DNA of 64,000 nt from TK10-74A sp965217625. GTDB taxonomy: Bacteria > Chloroflexota > Dehalococcoidia > Bin125. Position numbers and translations under genes: made by a program. Every line of letters begins with the position of its first letter. Position 1 is the stretch's first letter. The DNA is taken from contig OZ244557.1 of NCBI GenBank assembly GCA_965217625.1, positions 1,488,001-1,552,000 of the forward strand, written 5' to 3'. The notes beneath the pieces were generated by a model. The model was not told the DNA's origin. It saw only the letters and a program-made list of their open reading frames with translations, and searched no databases. Below, in pieces: positions 24,838 through 33,614 of this stretch.

Positions 24838-25863
24838 TCACCGCAGGGCCTCGGTCACGCGCCCGACGTTCGTCCGCACCATCTCGATGTACGTCTCCGC
24901 GCCGCTGCCCTCCGTGCCGAGCGAGCCCGAGTAGAGCCGGACGAGCACGGCGCCGGATTCCGTCGCCAGGGCGTCGGCCAGGCGTTCGCTGACCGTCGTT
25001 TCGCCGAACACGGCGGGGACCCCGTACTCCCGGATCTCGTCGGACAGCTCGGTAAGGGCCGCCGCCGAGGGCTCGACTTCGGTCGTGATGGAGAGGATGA
25101 CGCCAACGACCTCGAAGCCGTACCGCTCCGCGAAGTAGCCCAGGCTGTCGTGTGAGGTCACGAGCAGCCGGCGCTCCAGCGGGATCACGCCGACCTGCTC
25201 CTCGGTCCACGCGTGCAACTCGTCGAGCTGCGCGTTGTAGGCGTCGGCGTTGGCGCGATAGGCGTCGGCCCGGCCGGGGTCGAGCGCGGCGAGCCGGGCG
25301 GCGATGTCGCTGACGACGCGCTGCACGCGGAGGGGGTCGAACCAGAAGTGGGGGTCGTCGATGCCGTGGCCGTGGTCGTCGTGCTCCTCGTCCCGCTCTT
25401 CGGCTTCGGTCTCCGCCAACTCGATGGGATCGATGACCTCCCCCAGCTCGACGATCGCGCTGGGGTCCCGGGCCGCGTTCTCCAGCAGGTCGCGCAGCCA
25501 GGACTCCTCGAGACCCAGGCCGACGCTGAGCACGAGATCGGCGTCGGCGACCTTGGCGACATCGCGGGCGCCCGGCTGGAAGCCGTGCGGGTCGACGCCG
25601 ACGGGGACGAGGCTGAAGACCTCGACGTGGTCGCCGCCCACGTTCGCGACCCAGTCCGCGACGATGCTGGTCGTGACGACGACGCGGATGGGGGCGGGGG
25701 GTTCCGGGTCCGCCTGGGCGGCCGCGGGCGTCCCCTGGGCGGGGCTCGCAGCAGGGGGAGCGTAGTCGTCGCCCGAGCAGGCGGCCAGGGCTGCCACCAG
25801 CGCGAGGGCGGCGATCAGGACCATCGTGCGTCCCGCGATCCTCATCACGATACTGTGTCTCAT
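24838..25863 (-). CDS. znuA: Zinc ABC transporter substrate-binding lipoprotein
   Basis: 341 aa from ATG 25863, preceded by an AAGGACA-type Shine-Dalgarno. Lipoprotein signal ends LVAALAAC (Cys about 29), so it is tethered outside the membrane. The cluster A-1 fold is shown by TTSIVADWVANVGGDHVEVF, then VGVDPHGFQPGARDVAKV (first metal His), a His/Asp/Glu-rich loop (EEHDDHGHG) before IDDPHFWFDP (second His), and LLVTSHDSLGYFAERYG (third His). The acidic His-rich loop is a hallmark of zinc- rather than manganese-specific members. It is the first gene of the znuA-znuC-znuB operon, with a Zur-like palindrome about 55 nt upstream. Confidence 0.93.
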   Translation of the reverse strand: MRHSIVMRIAGRTMVLIAALALVAALAACSGDDYAPPAASPAQGTPAAAQADPEPPAPIRVVVTTSIVADWVANVGGDHVEVFSLVPVGVDPHGFQPGARDVAKVADADLVLSVGLGLEESWLRDLLENAARDPSAIVELGEVIDPIELAETEAEERDEEHDDHGHGIDDPHFWFDPLRVQRVVSDIAARLAALDPGRADAYRANADAYNAQLDELHAWTEEQVGVIPLERRLLVTSHDSLGYFAERYGFEVVGVILSITTEVEPSAAALTELSDEIREYGVPAVFGETTVSERLADALATESGAVLVRLYSGSLGTEGSGAETYIEMVRTNVGRVTEALR

Positions 25864-25917
25864 TTGTCCTTGTCCTTTCCGGGGCATGGCGGCTCGCCTG
25901 AGCCAATCGATCACGTA

Positions 25918-25934
25918 TTGGTACTGGGTATCAT
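25918..25934. promoter_or_regulatory. Putative Zur operator upstream of znuA
   Basis: TTGGTACTGGGTATCAT, an imperfect version of the perfect palindrome at 26410-26426 with the same 7-3-7 layout. The right arm GTATCAT is identical and the left arm deviates at two or three positions. It lies about 55 nt before the znuA ATG, suited to repressing the transport operon when zinc is replete. Confidence 0.6.
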
Positions 25935-25973
25935 CTTCTGGCGGACGGTCGCGGGGGACCGGATCATCGTCTG

Positions 25974-26405
25974 TCAGCTCCCGTCGGCCGCGATGCAGCG
26001 GTCGCAGGTCACGTAGAGCTCGATGCGGTGGCCCACGATGTCGCCCGGGATGTCGCTGCCGATGACGCGCAGGACGCGCTCGACGGTCGCGGCGCGGAAC
26101 TCCCCCACGTCGCCGCAGCGGACGCAGACGGTGTGATGGTGGTGCTCGACACGGGAGAGGCTGTACCGAGGGGTGCCGTCGATCAGGTTGAGGCGGCAGA
26201 TGATGCCGGCCTCGCGCAGGAGCTTGATCGTCCGGAAGATCGTGGCGCGGCCCACCCAGGGCAGCTCATCGCCGATCTCCTCCGCGGTGAAGCCGCCGGG
26301 CTTCCCGTCGAGGATGTCGATGACGGCGCGGCGCGGCGCCGTCGATCGGTAGCCCCGGTCCTCGAGCACGGCCATGATGTCGAGTCGTGACGGGTGACCG
26401 GCCAT
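25974..26405 (-). CDS. zur: Fur-family metal-responsive repressor, probably Zur
   Basis: 143 aa from ATG 26405. N-terminal winged helix (YRSTAPRRAVIDILDGKPGG then FTAEEIGDELPWVGRATIFR); dimerisation/metal domain with SRVEHHHHTVCVRCGDVGEF and the C-terminal CDRC, giving the two CxxC pairs of the structural zinc site. It lies directly upstream of znuACB on the same strand, with its own near-perfect operator over its 5' end, so it probably represses itself and the transporter. Fur, PerR and Zur cannot be told apart by motif alone; the neighbours make Zur most likely. About 110 nt separate its stop from the znuA start. Confidence 0.88.
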   Translation of the reverse strand: MAGHPSRLDIMAVLEDRGYRSTAPRRAVIDILDGKPGGFTAEEIGDELPWVGRATIFRTIKLLREAGIICRLNLIDGTPRYSLSRVEHHHHTVCVRCGDVGEFRAATVERVLRVIGSDIPGDIVGHRIELYVTCDRCIAADGS

Positions 26406-26409
26406 CAGA

Positions 26410-26426
26410 ATGATACCTCGTATCAT
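26410..26426. promoter_or_regulatory. Perfect palindromic Zur-like operator over the zur ribosome-binding site
   Basis: ATGATACCTCGTATCAT is a perfect 7-3-7 palindrome ending 4 nt before the zur ATG at 26405. On the coding strand its centre reads GAG and provides the only GAGG Shine-Dalgarno. A bound repressor would therefore cover the ribosome-binding site and probably the transcription start. Its partner is the weaker copy before znuA. Confidence 0.7.
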
Positions 26427-26471
26427 GGATAGCGGAGCCTGCTCGCGCCGTCAAGCCTGGGGGGCGGTCGC

Positions 26472-26506
26472 GCGTGAGTCGGGGGGGGGGGGCGTGAGTC
26501 GGGGGG
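26472..26506. repeat. Direct repeat with 12-G and 6-G homopolymers
   Basis: GCGTGAGTC plus a G run occurs twice: at 26472 with 12 G (26481-26492), and at 26492 with 6 G. It lies about 70 nt upstream of the zur operator and downstream of the convergently placed KAP gene end. The tract length may be variable or a sequencing uncertainty. Confidence 0.6.
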
Positions 26507-26575
26507 CAACCCTCCGACCTCCTGTGGCGGCTCATCGCAGCGCCGACAGGCGCTCGGTGACTCGGCACCACTGAC

Positions 26576-28021
26576 TTACCGGGGCATCTCGCGCTGATGC
26601 AGATCGATCAGCTCGCCGAGGCGGCTAACGCCCTGCCTCGGCACTCTCCCCCGTTCGTCACTATGCATTATGTCCATCAGCCTCCCAATTCTTCGAGGGT
26701 CTGCTGTCTTCGTTCTTTGCGAAATGCACTGGGGCTGTGTCAAATCCGCACCGTCTCTGAGAAGTTGCAGTTGCGCCAACGCTGGTGCCTGCTCATCCAG
26801 GTCTTGTTGGTCCGCAATGTACAAATGGCTCTCGATCACATCCAGCACCCGCTCTGTGTCTCTAGTCTGACGCCCGCTGGGATCCGCTGCGTCGATATAA
26901 TTCATGACATCACTGCCACGACACTTGCCTGAGAGAAATCGGCGATATAGTCCGGTATTGCCAAGCTTCAGTGCCACAAGCGGCGCAAGCAGCACAGGGT
27001 ACATAAATCGCCGGACTTCCATGCTCTTGGCGAGCAACACTACCAACCGCACACAGTAGTCTATATCCCTGAGGGATAGTCCCACGCGGTCACAGATCAC
27101 CGAGAAGGCTGTGGCGAACACATCAAGTTCTTCGGTGTGCAGTCTTGTGTTGCCTTCCTTGCCGAGCTCCTCAAAGAACTCCGCCAGTCCGTACCTGTCG
27201 ATCATGTGCTTGCAGAATGGCTCTGAGCTCACTTCTGACAGCGTGAGCTCCATATCGAAGAAGCGCCGGAGGTAGACATCCGCGTCGATCCCTCCATAGA
27301 CCGACTGGAGGGCCGAGCAGAGTTCAGTCCGGTTCACGCCAAACACGAACACCATGTGGGGTACGTCGAAGATGTGCTTGACCCTCTCCAACAGCTCGAT
27401 GGCGAAGGTCGGGCGACATCTGTCCAGCTCATCAATGATGAAGACCAGAGGGTGCTCGGTCTTCCGATGCACTTCCGATGCCAGGTCCCGCAAGGACTCC
27501 CTCAGCTCATCCTTGCTGGCTCGCTGCGCAGCATAGGCACCGAGAAGATTCCCTTGATCCGGTCCCCTCGGCTCTACCTGGAACGTGATCCCGACTTGTT
27601 TGCTTAGGACCCCCAGCACGTTCTGGCGGATCAGTGGTACGGCAGCCTTGGCAATCCGGCCAGCCATGTCCTTGAGTTCCGATCCGCTGAAGTACGCCGA
27701 GAGCTGGCCGAGGATCGCTAGAAGTGGGTCGTCGCAGAAGTCGTCTTCCCAGGCATTGAAATAGATGGCTCTGAAGCCATCGCTCTGCAACTCCGCCTGC
27801 CAGCGCTGGAGGAAGAATGTCTTACCTGTCCCCCAATGGCCATGGACGCTGAGCACGAACGGGGATTCCTGATCGCGGACGACGTTGGTCAACCGTTCGG
27901 CGACCTCCGCCCGATTGAGGACATCATCGTGCCATGGTTTCCCTGCCGAAACATCCGGCTCCAGCACCTTCAAGCTCAATGGGTCACGAGTCTTCGCTGC
28001 GGGCGTACCATCTTCGCTCAT
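26576..28021 (-). CDS. KAP-family P-loop NTPase
   Basis: 481 aa; ATG 28021 preceded by GGAG with 8-nt spacing. Walker A is GHWGTGKT in FVLSVHGHWGTGKTFFLQRW and Walker B is LVFIIDELDRCRP, followed by HIFDVPHMVFVFGVNRTEL, the standard KAP NTPase set. AYFNAWEDDF after the P-loop is also typical. No membrane helices are seen in the insertion, so this is the soluble type. KAP proteins occur in prokaryotic defence and membrane-associated signalling systems. Base composition is plainly lower in GC than the flanking genes, so recent transfer is likely. It stands alone: no nuclease or effector is adjacent in the same direction. Confidence 0.87.
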   Translation of the reverse strand: MSEDGTPAAKTRDPLSLKVLEPDVSAGKPWHDDVLNRAEVAERLTNVVRDQESPFVLSVHGHWGTGKTFFLQRWQAELQSDGFRAIYFNAWEDDFCDDPLLAILGQLSAYFSGSELKDMAGRIAKAAVPLIRQNVLGVLSKQVGITFQVEPRGPDQGNLLGAYAAQRASKDELRESLRDLASEVHRKTEHPLVFIIDELDRCRPTFAIELLERVKHIFDVPHMVFVFGVNRTELCSALQSVYGGIDADVYLRRFFDMELTLSEVSSEPFCKHMIDRYGLAEFFEELGKEGNTRLHTEELDVFATAFSVICDRVGLSLRDIDYCVRLVVLLAKSMEVRRFMYPVLLAPLVALKLGNTGLYRRFLSGKCRGSDVMNYIDAADPSGRQTRDTERVLDVIESHLYIADQQDLDEQAPALAQLQLLRDGADLTQPQCISQRTKTADPRRIGRLMDIMHSDERGRVPRQGVSRLGELIDLHQREMPR

Positions 28022-28204
28022 TGTTGGACTCCACTACGTTCTCGGTCGGCCGGTTGCTGGGGTCTCAGTCTCCGCGCTGAGCATATCCACAGCTACGCCT
28101 TGGGACAGGCACATGGGCCGCGGCATGCACGACCACCGCGTGAAGTCGGCACCGACGACGACTTTGCCGCAACAGGGCGGCTAGCAACCAACCGCCCCAC
28201 CCCA

Positions 28205-30421
28205 TCACACCCCCACGCCCGACGGCCACCAATTCCAGCGACCGACGACCTTCACCAGCGCCGGGACGATCAAGGTGCGTGTGACGAACGTGTCGATCAG
28301 GACGCCGGTGGCGACGGCGAAGCCCAGCTGCATGAGGTCTTGCAGGGGCAGCAGCATGAGCGCGGAGAAGGTGCCGGCCAGGATGAGGCCGGCGGAGGTG
28401 ATGACGGGGCCGGTGCGGGCGAGCGCGTGCGCGGTCGCCTCGGCGAGGGGGGCGCGGCGGACCTCCTCGCGGATGCGGGACATGAGGTAGATGTTGTAAT
28501 CGACGCTGAGGGCGTTGAGGAAGACGAAGAGGAAGAAGGGCACGCTCTCGCCGATGCCGCCGTGACCGAGCAGCAGGATGAACACCGCGACGGCGAGGCC
28601 GAGCGTCGCGAAGTAGGTGAAGGCGATGGTGGCCATCAGGTAGAGCGGCGCGACGGCCGAGCGCAGGAGCAGCGCCAGCACGACGCCGATCGCGAGCAGG
28701 ATGGCCGGCAGGACGACCAACGCATCGCGGTTGCCGGCGGCGCGGGTGTCGGCCGCCTCGGGCGTGTCGCCGCCGACGAGGACGCTGCCCGGCGGGAGGC
28801 CGGCCGCGGCCGCGCTTTCGCGGGCGACATCGCGCAGCTCCGCCACGGCGTCGAGCGCATCGGCGGCGTAGGGGTTCATCGCCAGCACGACGTCGATGCG
28901 GGCGGCGCCGCCGTCGGGCGAGACGAAGCGCGACCGGGCGGCGTCGGGAGGCCCGGGGCCGCCGCCCGGTCCGGCCGTGCCGAAGGGGCGGCTGGGGCCC
29001 GACGCCCCGGCGACGTCGGGATGCCCGGCCAGGGCGAGCGTCAGAGCGTCGATCCGCTCCAGCGACGCCGGGTCCAGCGCGTGGTCGCCGGGCGGGAGCG
29101 AGACGTAGACGCGCGTGGGGGAGAGTTCGCCGGCCGGGAAGCCGCCCCGCAGCAGCTCGAAGCTGCGCACCGATTCGGTGTCGTCGGGCAGGCTCTCCAG
29201 CCGGTCGTAGTTGGGGCGGAAGGCGAGCAGGCCGGCGATGAGCACGCTGAGGGCCAGGGCTGTGCAGGCGAGCGTCGTGCCGGGGCGCCGCAGCACGACC
29301 GCGCCGATGCGCCCGTAGACGCTGCGCCGCCAGTCGGCCGCGGCGGCGGGCCGGGGGTCGAGGCGGGGCTGCATCGGCCAGTAGGCGCGGCGCCCGACGA
29401 CCGTCAGCACGGCCGGGATCAGGGTGAGCGCGGCGAGCATCATCAGCGCGACGGCCAGCGCGATGACCGGCCCGAGCGTCTGGTAGGAGCGCAGGCTGGC
29501 GAAGCCGAGCGCGGCGGAGGCGACGAGGATGGTCGCGCCGGCGGAGGCGACGGCGCCGCCGACGCCGCGCATCGTGCGGCGCATCGCCTCGTGGCGGTCG
29601 CCGTGGCGGGTCAGCTCCTCGCGGAAGCGCGCCGAGACGAAGAGCACGTAGTCGGTGCCGGTGCCGAACAGCACGACGGTCATGATGCCGGTGGCCTGGC
29701 CGGAGATGGGCAGGTCGAACTGCTGGGCGACCCAGGCGCCGATCCCGCCGGCCAGCTGGAAGACGAGCCCGACGCCCAGCAGCGGGATGACGGCGACGAT
29801 GGGCGATCGGTAGATGGCGAGCAGCAGCGCGAGGACGAGCGCGACGGTCACGAGCAGGAGGACGGTGTCGATCTGCGCGAAGACGCCCACGAGGTCGACG
29901 ACCAGCCCGCCGGGCCCGCCCACGGCCACCTCGACGCCGGGCAGGTCGAGCGCCGCCGTGCGGTCGCGGATCGCGTCGACGGTGTCGATGAAGGGCGGCT
30001 CGGCCGGTTCGCCGGCGATGTCGGCGAGGACGTAGAGCGTCGTGCGGTCGGGCGAGACGAGGGGGGAGCCGGGGTCGCCGGCGTCGGGCGCGCGCACGTG
30101 GATGACGTTGCCCGGGGCGCCGGGGCCGGTCAGCCAGCCGGCGAGATCGGCCGCGGCGGCGAAGGTCGCCGGGCGGAGCCCGTCCGGCTCGCGGAAGACG
30201 GCCAGGACGGGCGTCCCGGCCGACGGGAACCGCTCCCGCGCGAAGTCGTAGGCGCGGGTCGATTCGGCGTCGGCGGGGAGGAAGAGCGCGGCCTCGTTCT
30301 CGCGCACGTCGCTGAGGCGCGGCAGCTGCGAGATCAGCAGCCCCGCGACCACGAGCCAGACGAGCAGCGTGACCCACTTGCCGCGCGGACTGCTCGCGAA
30401 GTCGGTGATGCGACCGAGCAC
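28205..30421 (-). CDS. MMPL/RND-family transporter
   Basis: 738 aa from GTG 30421, preceded by GGGAG (spacing 6). Inner-membrane exporter of the RND superfamily with two homologous halves, each with one leading helix, a large extracytoplasmic loop and a bundle of about five helices. The signature GTDYVLFVSARFREEL occurs in the first half and SVDYNIYLMSRIREEV in the second. Family members move lipids or siderophores across the membrane with proton motive force. GC matches the genome, unlike the two genes on either side. The substrate is unknown; no polyketide or lipid-synthesis gene is adjacent. Confidence 0.9.
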   Translation of the reverse strand: MLGRITDFASSPRGKWVTLLVWLVVAGLLISQLPRLSDVRENEAALFLPADAESTRAYDFARERFPSAGTPVLAVFREPDGLRPATFAAAADLAGWLTGPGAPGNVIHVRAPDAGDPGSPLVSPDRTTLYVLADIAGEPAEPPFIDTVDAIRDRTAALDLPGVEVAVGGPGGLVVDLVGVFAQIDTVLLLVTVALVLALLLAIYRSPIVAVIPLLGVGLVFQLAGGIGAWVAQQFDLPISGQATGIMTVVLFGTGTDYVLFVSARFREELTRHGDRHEAMRRTMRGVGGAVASAGATILVASAALGFASLRSYQTLGPVIALAVALMMLAALTLIPAVLTVVGRRAYWPMQPRLDPRPAAAADWRRSVYGRIGAVVLRRPGTTLACTALALSVLIAGLLAFRPNYDRLESLPDDTESVRSFELLRGGFPAGELSPTRVYVSLPPGDHALDPASLERIDALTLALAGHPDVAGASGPSRPFGTAGPGGGPGPPDAARSRFVSPDGGAARIDVVLAMNPYAADALDAVAELRDVARESAAAAGLPPGSVLVGGDTPEAADTRAAGNRDALVVLPAILLAIGVVLALLLRSAVAPLYLMATIAFTYFATLGLAVAVFILLLGHGGIGESVPFFLFVFLNALSVDYNIYLMSRIREEVRRAPLAEATAHALARTGPVITSAGLILAGTFSALMLLPLQDLMQLGFAVATGVLIDTFVTRTLIVPALVKVVGRWNWWPSGVGV

Positions 30422-30472
30422 AAGGGACTCCCTGCGAGTCGAGAGAGGATGTCACGCAAAAATAAGGTGGGG

Positions 30473-30548
30473 TGGTGGGCCCTCAGGGGTTCGAACCCTG
30501 GACCTTCGGATTAAAAGTCCGCTGCTCTACCAGCTGAGCTAAGGGCCC
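30473..30548 (-). tRNA. tRNA-Lys (anticodon TTT)
   Basis: 76 nt including an encoded CCA end. The acceptor stem GGGCCCT pairs perfectly with AGGGCCC. The D arm has GCTCAGCTGGTAGAGC, the anticodon loop is CTTTTAA (TTT, Lys), and the T arm is CAGGG/CCCTG around TTCGAAC. One possible mismatch closes the anticodon stem (G27-A43). It lies just upstream of the MMPL gene start, with the GmrSD-like gene on its other side. Confidence 0.95.
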
Positions 30549-30723
30549 CCTGCCAGTCTGGCGCACGGCCCGGCGGGGCGTCGAGGGGGACGGGGAGGCC
30601 AGGACCGCCCGGCGACCAACCGCGAGGACGCCGCGCTGCTCAAGGCCGCGCGAACCGTCGAGAATGACGGAGCGGCGGCGAGACGCCACACGTACATTAG
30701 CAGCCTCTTCACCTGTGCCACGA

Positions 30724-32493
30724 TCAGATGCCGTTGGCGAACGGCCACACCTCTGTCACGAGTTTGGCTAGTTCTCCGCTCCGCTTCCGAATAGTCTCCT
30801 CGTTCCAAATTCGTGGCGGATCCTTCAATAGCACCCAGTTCAGACGCAAGGCGGTGTGCTTCTCCAGGGTCACCATCTTTTGATCCCACGGATCGTTCGA
30901 CAGCGATGCATTCAGTTTTCCGGTAACAAGTGTTAGGTTGCCAAGTTCCTTGACGGCTTGGTCTCGAGCGTTTTCTGCTTCGTCTCCACTGATGCCGGCT
31001 GGCAATGGCCAGTTCTTTCGCCATGCTTGTGGCATTATGTGCTCTCTGGTCAACTTGCCCTGATTCAGTGGTTCGGTCATGCCGCTCCTGAGCTGCGACT
31101 CAATGGCCTTCAGCACCATCGTCTGCCTTCCGATAGTGCCCCGTAGTGGGGTTCCGACGAGACTCTCTTCCAGCATTGAGTCTCTCGGCCAGATGCGGTT
31201 ATCGACGGTCTGCTCATTCAGAAAGTCAATGATCACCTGGTCGGTCGTGGAAGAGCCACTTCCTTCTGCTCTTACCAGCAGTTCTACAAAAAGCCTGTTG
31301 AGCCCCTGCGACGGAACACCGCAAAGCATTCGCCGGACAAGGTAGCTCTCGATGGCCCGAGTGCTCCGTTCGCGTATATCGCCAGGGATATCTGTAGTAT
31401 AGAGCCACATTAGAAGTGGCATCGTAACACCGATTTCCATCTCCTTCATGCGGCCGAGGAACGCCTCAATCCCTGGAGTCCTCGCCTCTTCCAGGTCTTG
31501 ATAGACCTGCCCAGCATCCCCGATGTCTGTAGCAACCTCTTCGATCGGCAGGTCACTGTCCGCCAAGAACCGACTGAACTCAGTAGACACGCTATCCGCG
31601 TTCACTTCATGCGTCCGAGTCCGCATAATCACCCAGTAGTTCAGGAAGCGGTCCAGGTGGATACGGCTGATCCTTCCTTCATTCGTGCTGCCGCGCCACC
31701 ACTCATTCGTGTCGAAACTTCCCCAGAGCTCTGTCGCCTTGGCCGCGTCATCGATCACGTTCGCCTCGTACATGACGGTGTTCTTGATGTGGTCAGACTC
31801 CTTCAACGGTTCAGCCCTGGCATTGAGGACAGAGAATATGAAGTGTGGTCTCTCACCCTCATCGAGATCAACAGTAGCCAGTTGCAGATACTCGGTGAGA
31901 ACGGTTTCCAGCGCATCGGCTCGAGCATCTCTGTTTGCGGGCTCTTCGTTCAGCCATGTTTCTATTGCCTGCGTGAAGAATTGATACGCCTTCCCAATAG
32001 AGCGCAAGGGCTTGCTCGTCTCGCTTAGGCCCCGCATGACATCTTGGAAGGACTGCAAATCATTGGCGTTAGACTGACGGACCTTGGTGTCGTCGTCAGC
32101 AGCCCTGCCCTGCTCCTGGTCACTATTCAAAGTGAGCTGAGACATTCGGGTTGCTCTTTGGGTATCGTTGAGGTTCTGGAACGATTGTTGGGCCGCTCTA
32201 ATCAGGAGTTGCAGAGTTGTCAGGCGCTGTTGACCGTCAACGACGATACGTTTCACAACGTGACCTGATTTGGCACTCTGCAATTGCAGCACGATGGCTC
32301 CCATGAAGTGGGGTGGGATTGTTTCCCCTGTCTTTGCTTCGAGGAGCTGTTCGGCGATCCGTTGAGCATCGCTCCAAAGTGGTTGCCACTGCCTTTCCTT
32401 CGTCCATGCGTAGGGACGTTGGAACACTGGTATGCGATATGAGACAGGGGTGCCGAAGAGGCCCTTCAGGGTCTGTATGGCGGCTTCCATCAT
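30724..32493 (-). CDS. GmrSD-like restriction protein (DUF262-DUF1524)
   Basis: 589 aa; ATG 32493 closely follows GGAGGAG (ATG 32490 is possible). The N-terminal DUF262 domain has YRIPVFQRPYAWTKERQW and the ParB/Srx-like nucleotide motif RIVVDGQQRLTTLQLL. The C-terminal DUF1524 HNH-type domain has REHIMPQAW followed by LGNLTLVTGKLNASLSN. Fused proteins of this kind are type IV restriction enzymes of the GmrSD class, which cut glucosylated or otherwise modified phage DNA using NTP. The gene is clearly lower in GC than its surroundings and lies 175 nt from tRNA-Lys, which fits horizontal acquisition. No methylase is adjacent, as expected for a modification-dependent enzyme. Confidence 0.85.
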   Translation of the reverse strand: MMEAAIQTLKGLFGTPVSYRIPVFQRPYAWTKERQWQPLWSDAQRIAEQLLEAKTGETIPPHFMGAIVLQLQSAKSGHVVKRIVVDGQQRLTTLQLLIRAAQQSFQNLNDTQRATRMSQLTLNSDQEQGRAADDDTKVRQSNANDLQSFQDVMRGLSETSKPLRSIGKAYQFFTQAIETWLNEEPANRDARADALETVLTEYLQLATVDLDEGERPHFIFSVLNARAEPLKESDHIKNTVMYEANVIDDAAKATELWGSFDTNEWWRGSTNEGRISRIHLDRFLNYWVIMRTRTHEVNADSVSTEFSRFLADSDLPIEEVATDIGDAGQVYQDLEEARTPGIEAFLGRMKEMEIGVTMPLLMWLYTTDIPGDIRERSTRAIESYLVRRMLCGVPSQGLNRLFVELLVRAEGSGSSTTDQVIIDFLNEQTVDNRIWPRDSMLEESLVGTPLRGTIGRQTMVLKAIESQLRSGMTEPLNQGKLTREHIMPQAWRKNWPLPAGISGDEAENARDQAVKELGNLTLVTGKLNASLSNDPWDQKMVTLEKHTALRLNWVLLKDPPRIWNEETIRKRSGELAKLVTEVWPFANGI

Positions 32494-32523
32494 TAACTCC
32501 TCCCGGAAGGATGGCGGGCGCTG

Positions 32524-33498
32524 CTAGGAGCGCTCGAAGACGAGCTGGAACTCCATGATGCCGTGGTCGTCGATCGCCAGCACGATGAAGGCGCTGGGCG
32601 AGTCCATGTCGTAGTCGGCGAAGACGATCTCGATCGACCCCACGACCGCCACCCGATCCCCGACGAGCTGGCCTTCCATCGGAATCTGCACCTCGCGCGT
32701 GACGCCGTGCAGCGTCAGGTCGCCCGTGGCCGTGACCGACAGCGTCTCCCCCTCGGCGGGCGCCGCATCGATGGGGATGGGCTCGGTGAGCGTGAAGGTG
32801 GTCGAGGGGTAGGTGTTCGTCTCAAGCGCCTGGCGGCGCAGGGCGCCGTCGCGGCGGCTGTCGTCGCTGGTGAGCGCGGTGAGGTCGACCTCGATGACGA
32901 CCTCAGTGATCGCGGCGCCGTCGAAGACGAGCGACCCCGTCAGGACCGTCGAGCGCCCAACGGCCGTCGTGGCGCCGATGCGCGCGAGTTCCTCCTCGAC
33001 GCGGTAGCCGGCGAAGGACGACCCGTCGGCGAGCACCTCCCAGCGTCCGACGAGGCCGGCGTCGGCGGGGGCGTCCTCCTCGGTGGCTTCGTCAGCGGGG
33101 GCGTCGTCAGCGGGGGCTTCGGGTTCGGCCGTCGTCTCGGCCGCGGCGTCTTCAGCTTCTTCTGCTGCTTCTTGTGCCGCCGCCGCGGGGGCGCTGCCTT
33201 CGTCGCTCTGGGCGGTCGCGGAATCGGCGGCCGGCTCGTCCGCCTCGGGCTCCACCTCTGACTCGACCGGGGCGGCCTGCTCGGCGGCGGCCTGCTCGGC
33301 GGGGGCCGCGTCGGCATCGGATTCGGTGGGGGTGTCCGCGTCCGACGCCTGGGCGGCGGCCACGGCCTGCTCGAGCGCAACGGGCGGCGGGGCGTCGCCG
33401 CGCAGCACGAAGTACCAGACGGCGATCACGATCACCGCGACGGCCAGCAGCGCGGCGCCACCACCGAGAACGAGTCGTCTCCTGGTCAGTTCCGGCAT
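32524..33498 (-). CDS. Membrane-anchored YceI-family protein
   Basis: 324 aa. One N-terminal membrane helix (about 10-32, followed by FVLRGD), an Ala/Asp/Glu-rich linker (about 40-145), then a YceI lipocalin-like domain (about 150-324). That domain shows GRWEVLADGSSFAGYRVEEE, then LTGSLVFDGAAITEVVIEVD, then RDGALRRQALETNTYPSTTF and GDLTLHGVTREVQIPM. YceI proteins bind isoprenoid-like lipids in a long pocket and are usually secreted; here the domain is held outside the membrane on a stalk. It lies 30 nt downstream of the GmrSD-like gene start on the same strand, but composition differs, so the adjacency is probably accidental. Confidence 0.87.
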   Translation of the reverse strand: MPELTRRRLVLGGGAALLAVAVIVIAVWYFVLRGDAPPPVALEQAVAAAQASDADTPTESDADAAPAEQAAAEQAAPVESEVEPEADEPAADSATAQSDEGSAPAAAAQEAAEEAEDAAAETTAEPEAPADDAPADEATEEDAPADAGLVGRWEVLADGSSFAGYRVEEELARIGATTAVGRSTVLTGSLVFDGAAITEVVIEVDLTALTSDDSRRDGALRRQALETNTYPSTTFTLTEPIPIDAAPAEGETLSVTATGDLTLHGVTREVQIPMEGQLVGDRVAVVGSIEIVFADYDMDSPSAFIVLAIDDHGIMEFQLVFERS

Positions 33499-33614
33499 CG
33501 TGGACCCCTCCGAACTCGCGCCCGCCCAGCCTATCCCGCCGAGCGCGCTTCGTGCGCCAGCGTCAGACGCGCTAGCCTCGGTCGTGGACGGCGATCGCGG
33601 AGAGGAGCACGGCG

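Noticed and set aside
27836..30514. Long open frame (about 890 aa) on the plus strand
   Set aside because: Antisense shadow of the MMPL transporter gene, caused by high GC; no recognisable domain.
30473..32600. Integration of the GmrSD-like gene at tRNA-Lys by a site-specific recombinase
   Set aside because: No integrase gene and no duplicated tRNA 3' end was found around the gene, and the gene lies on the 5' side of the tRNA rather than the usual 3' side.
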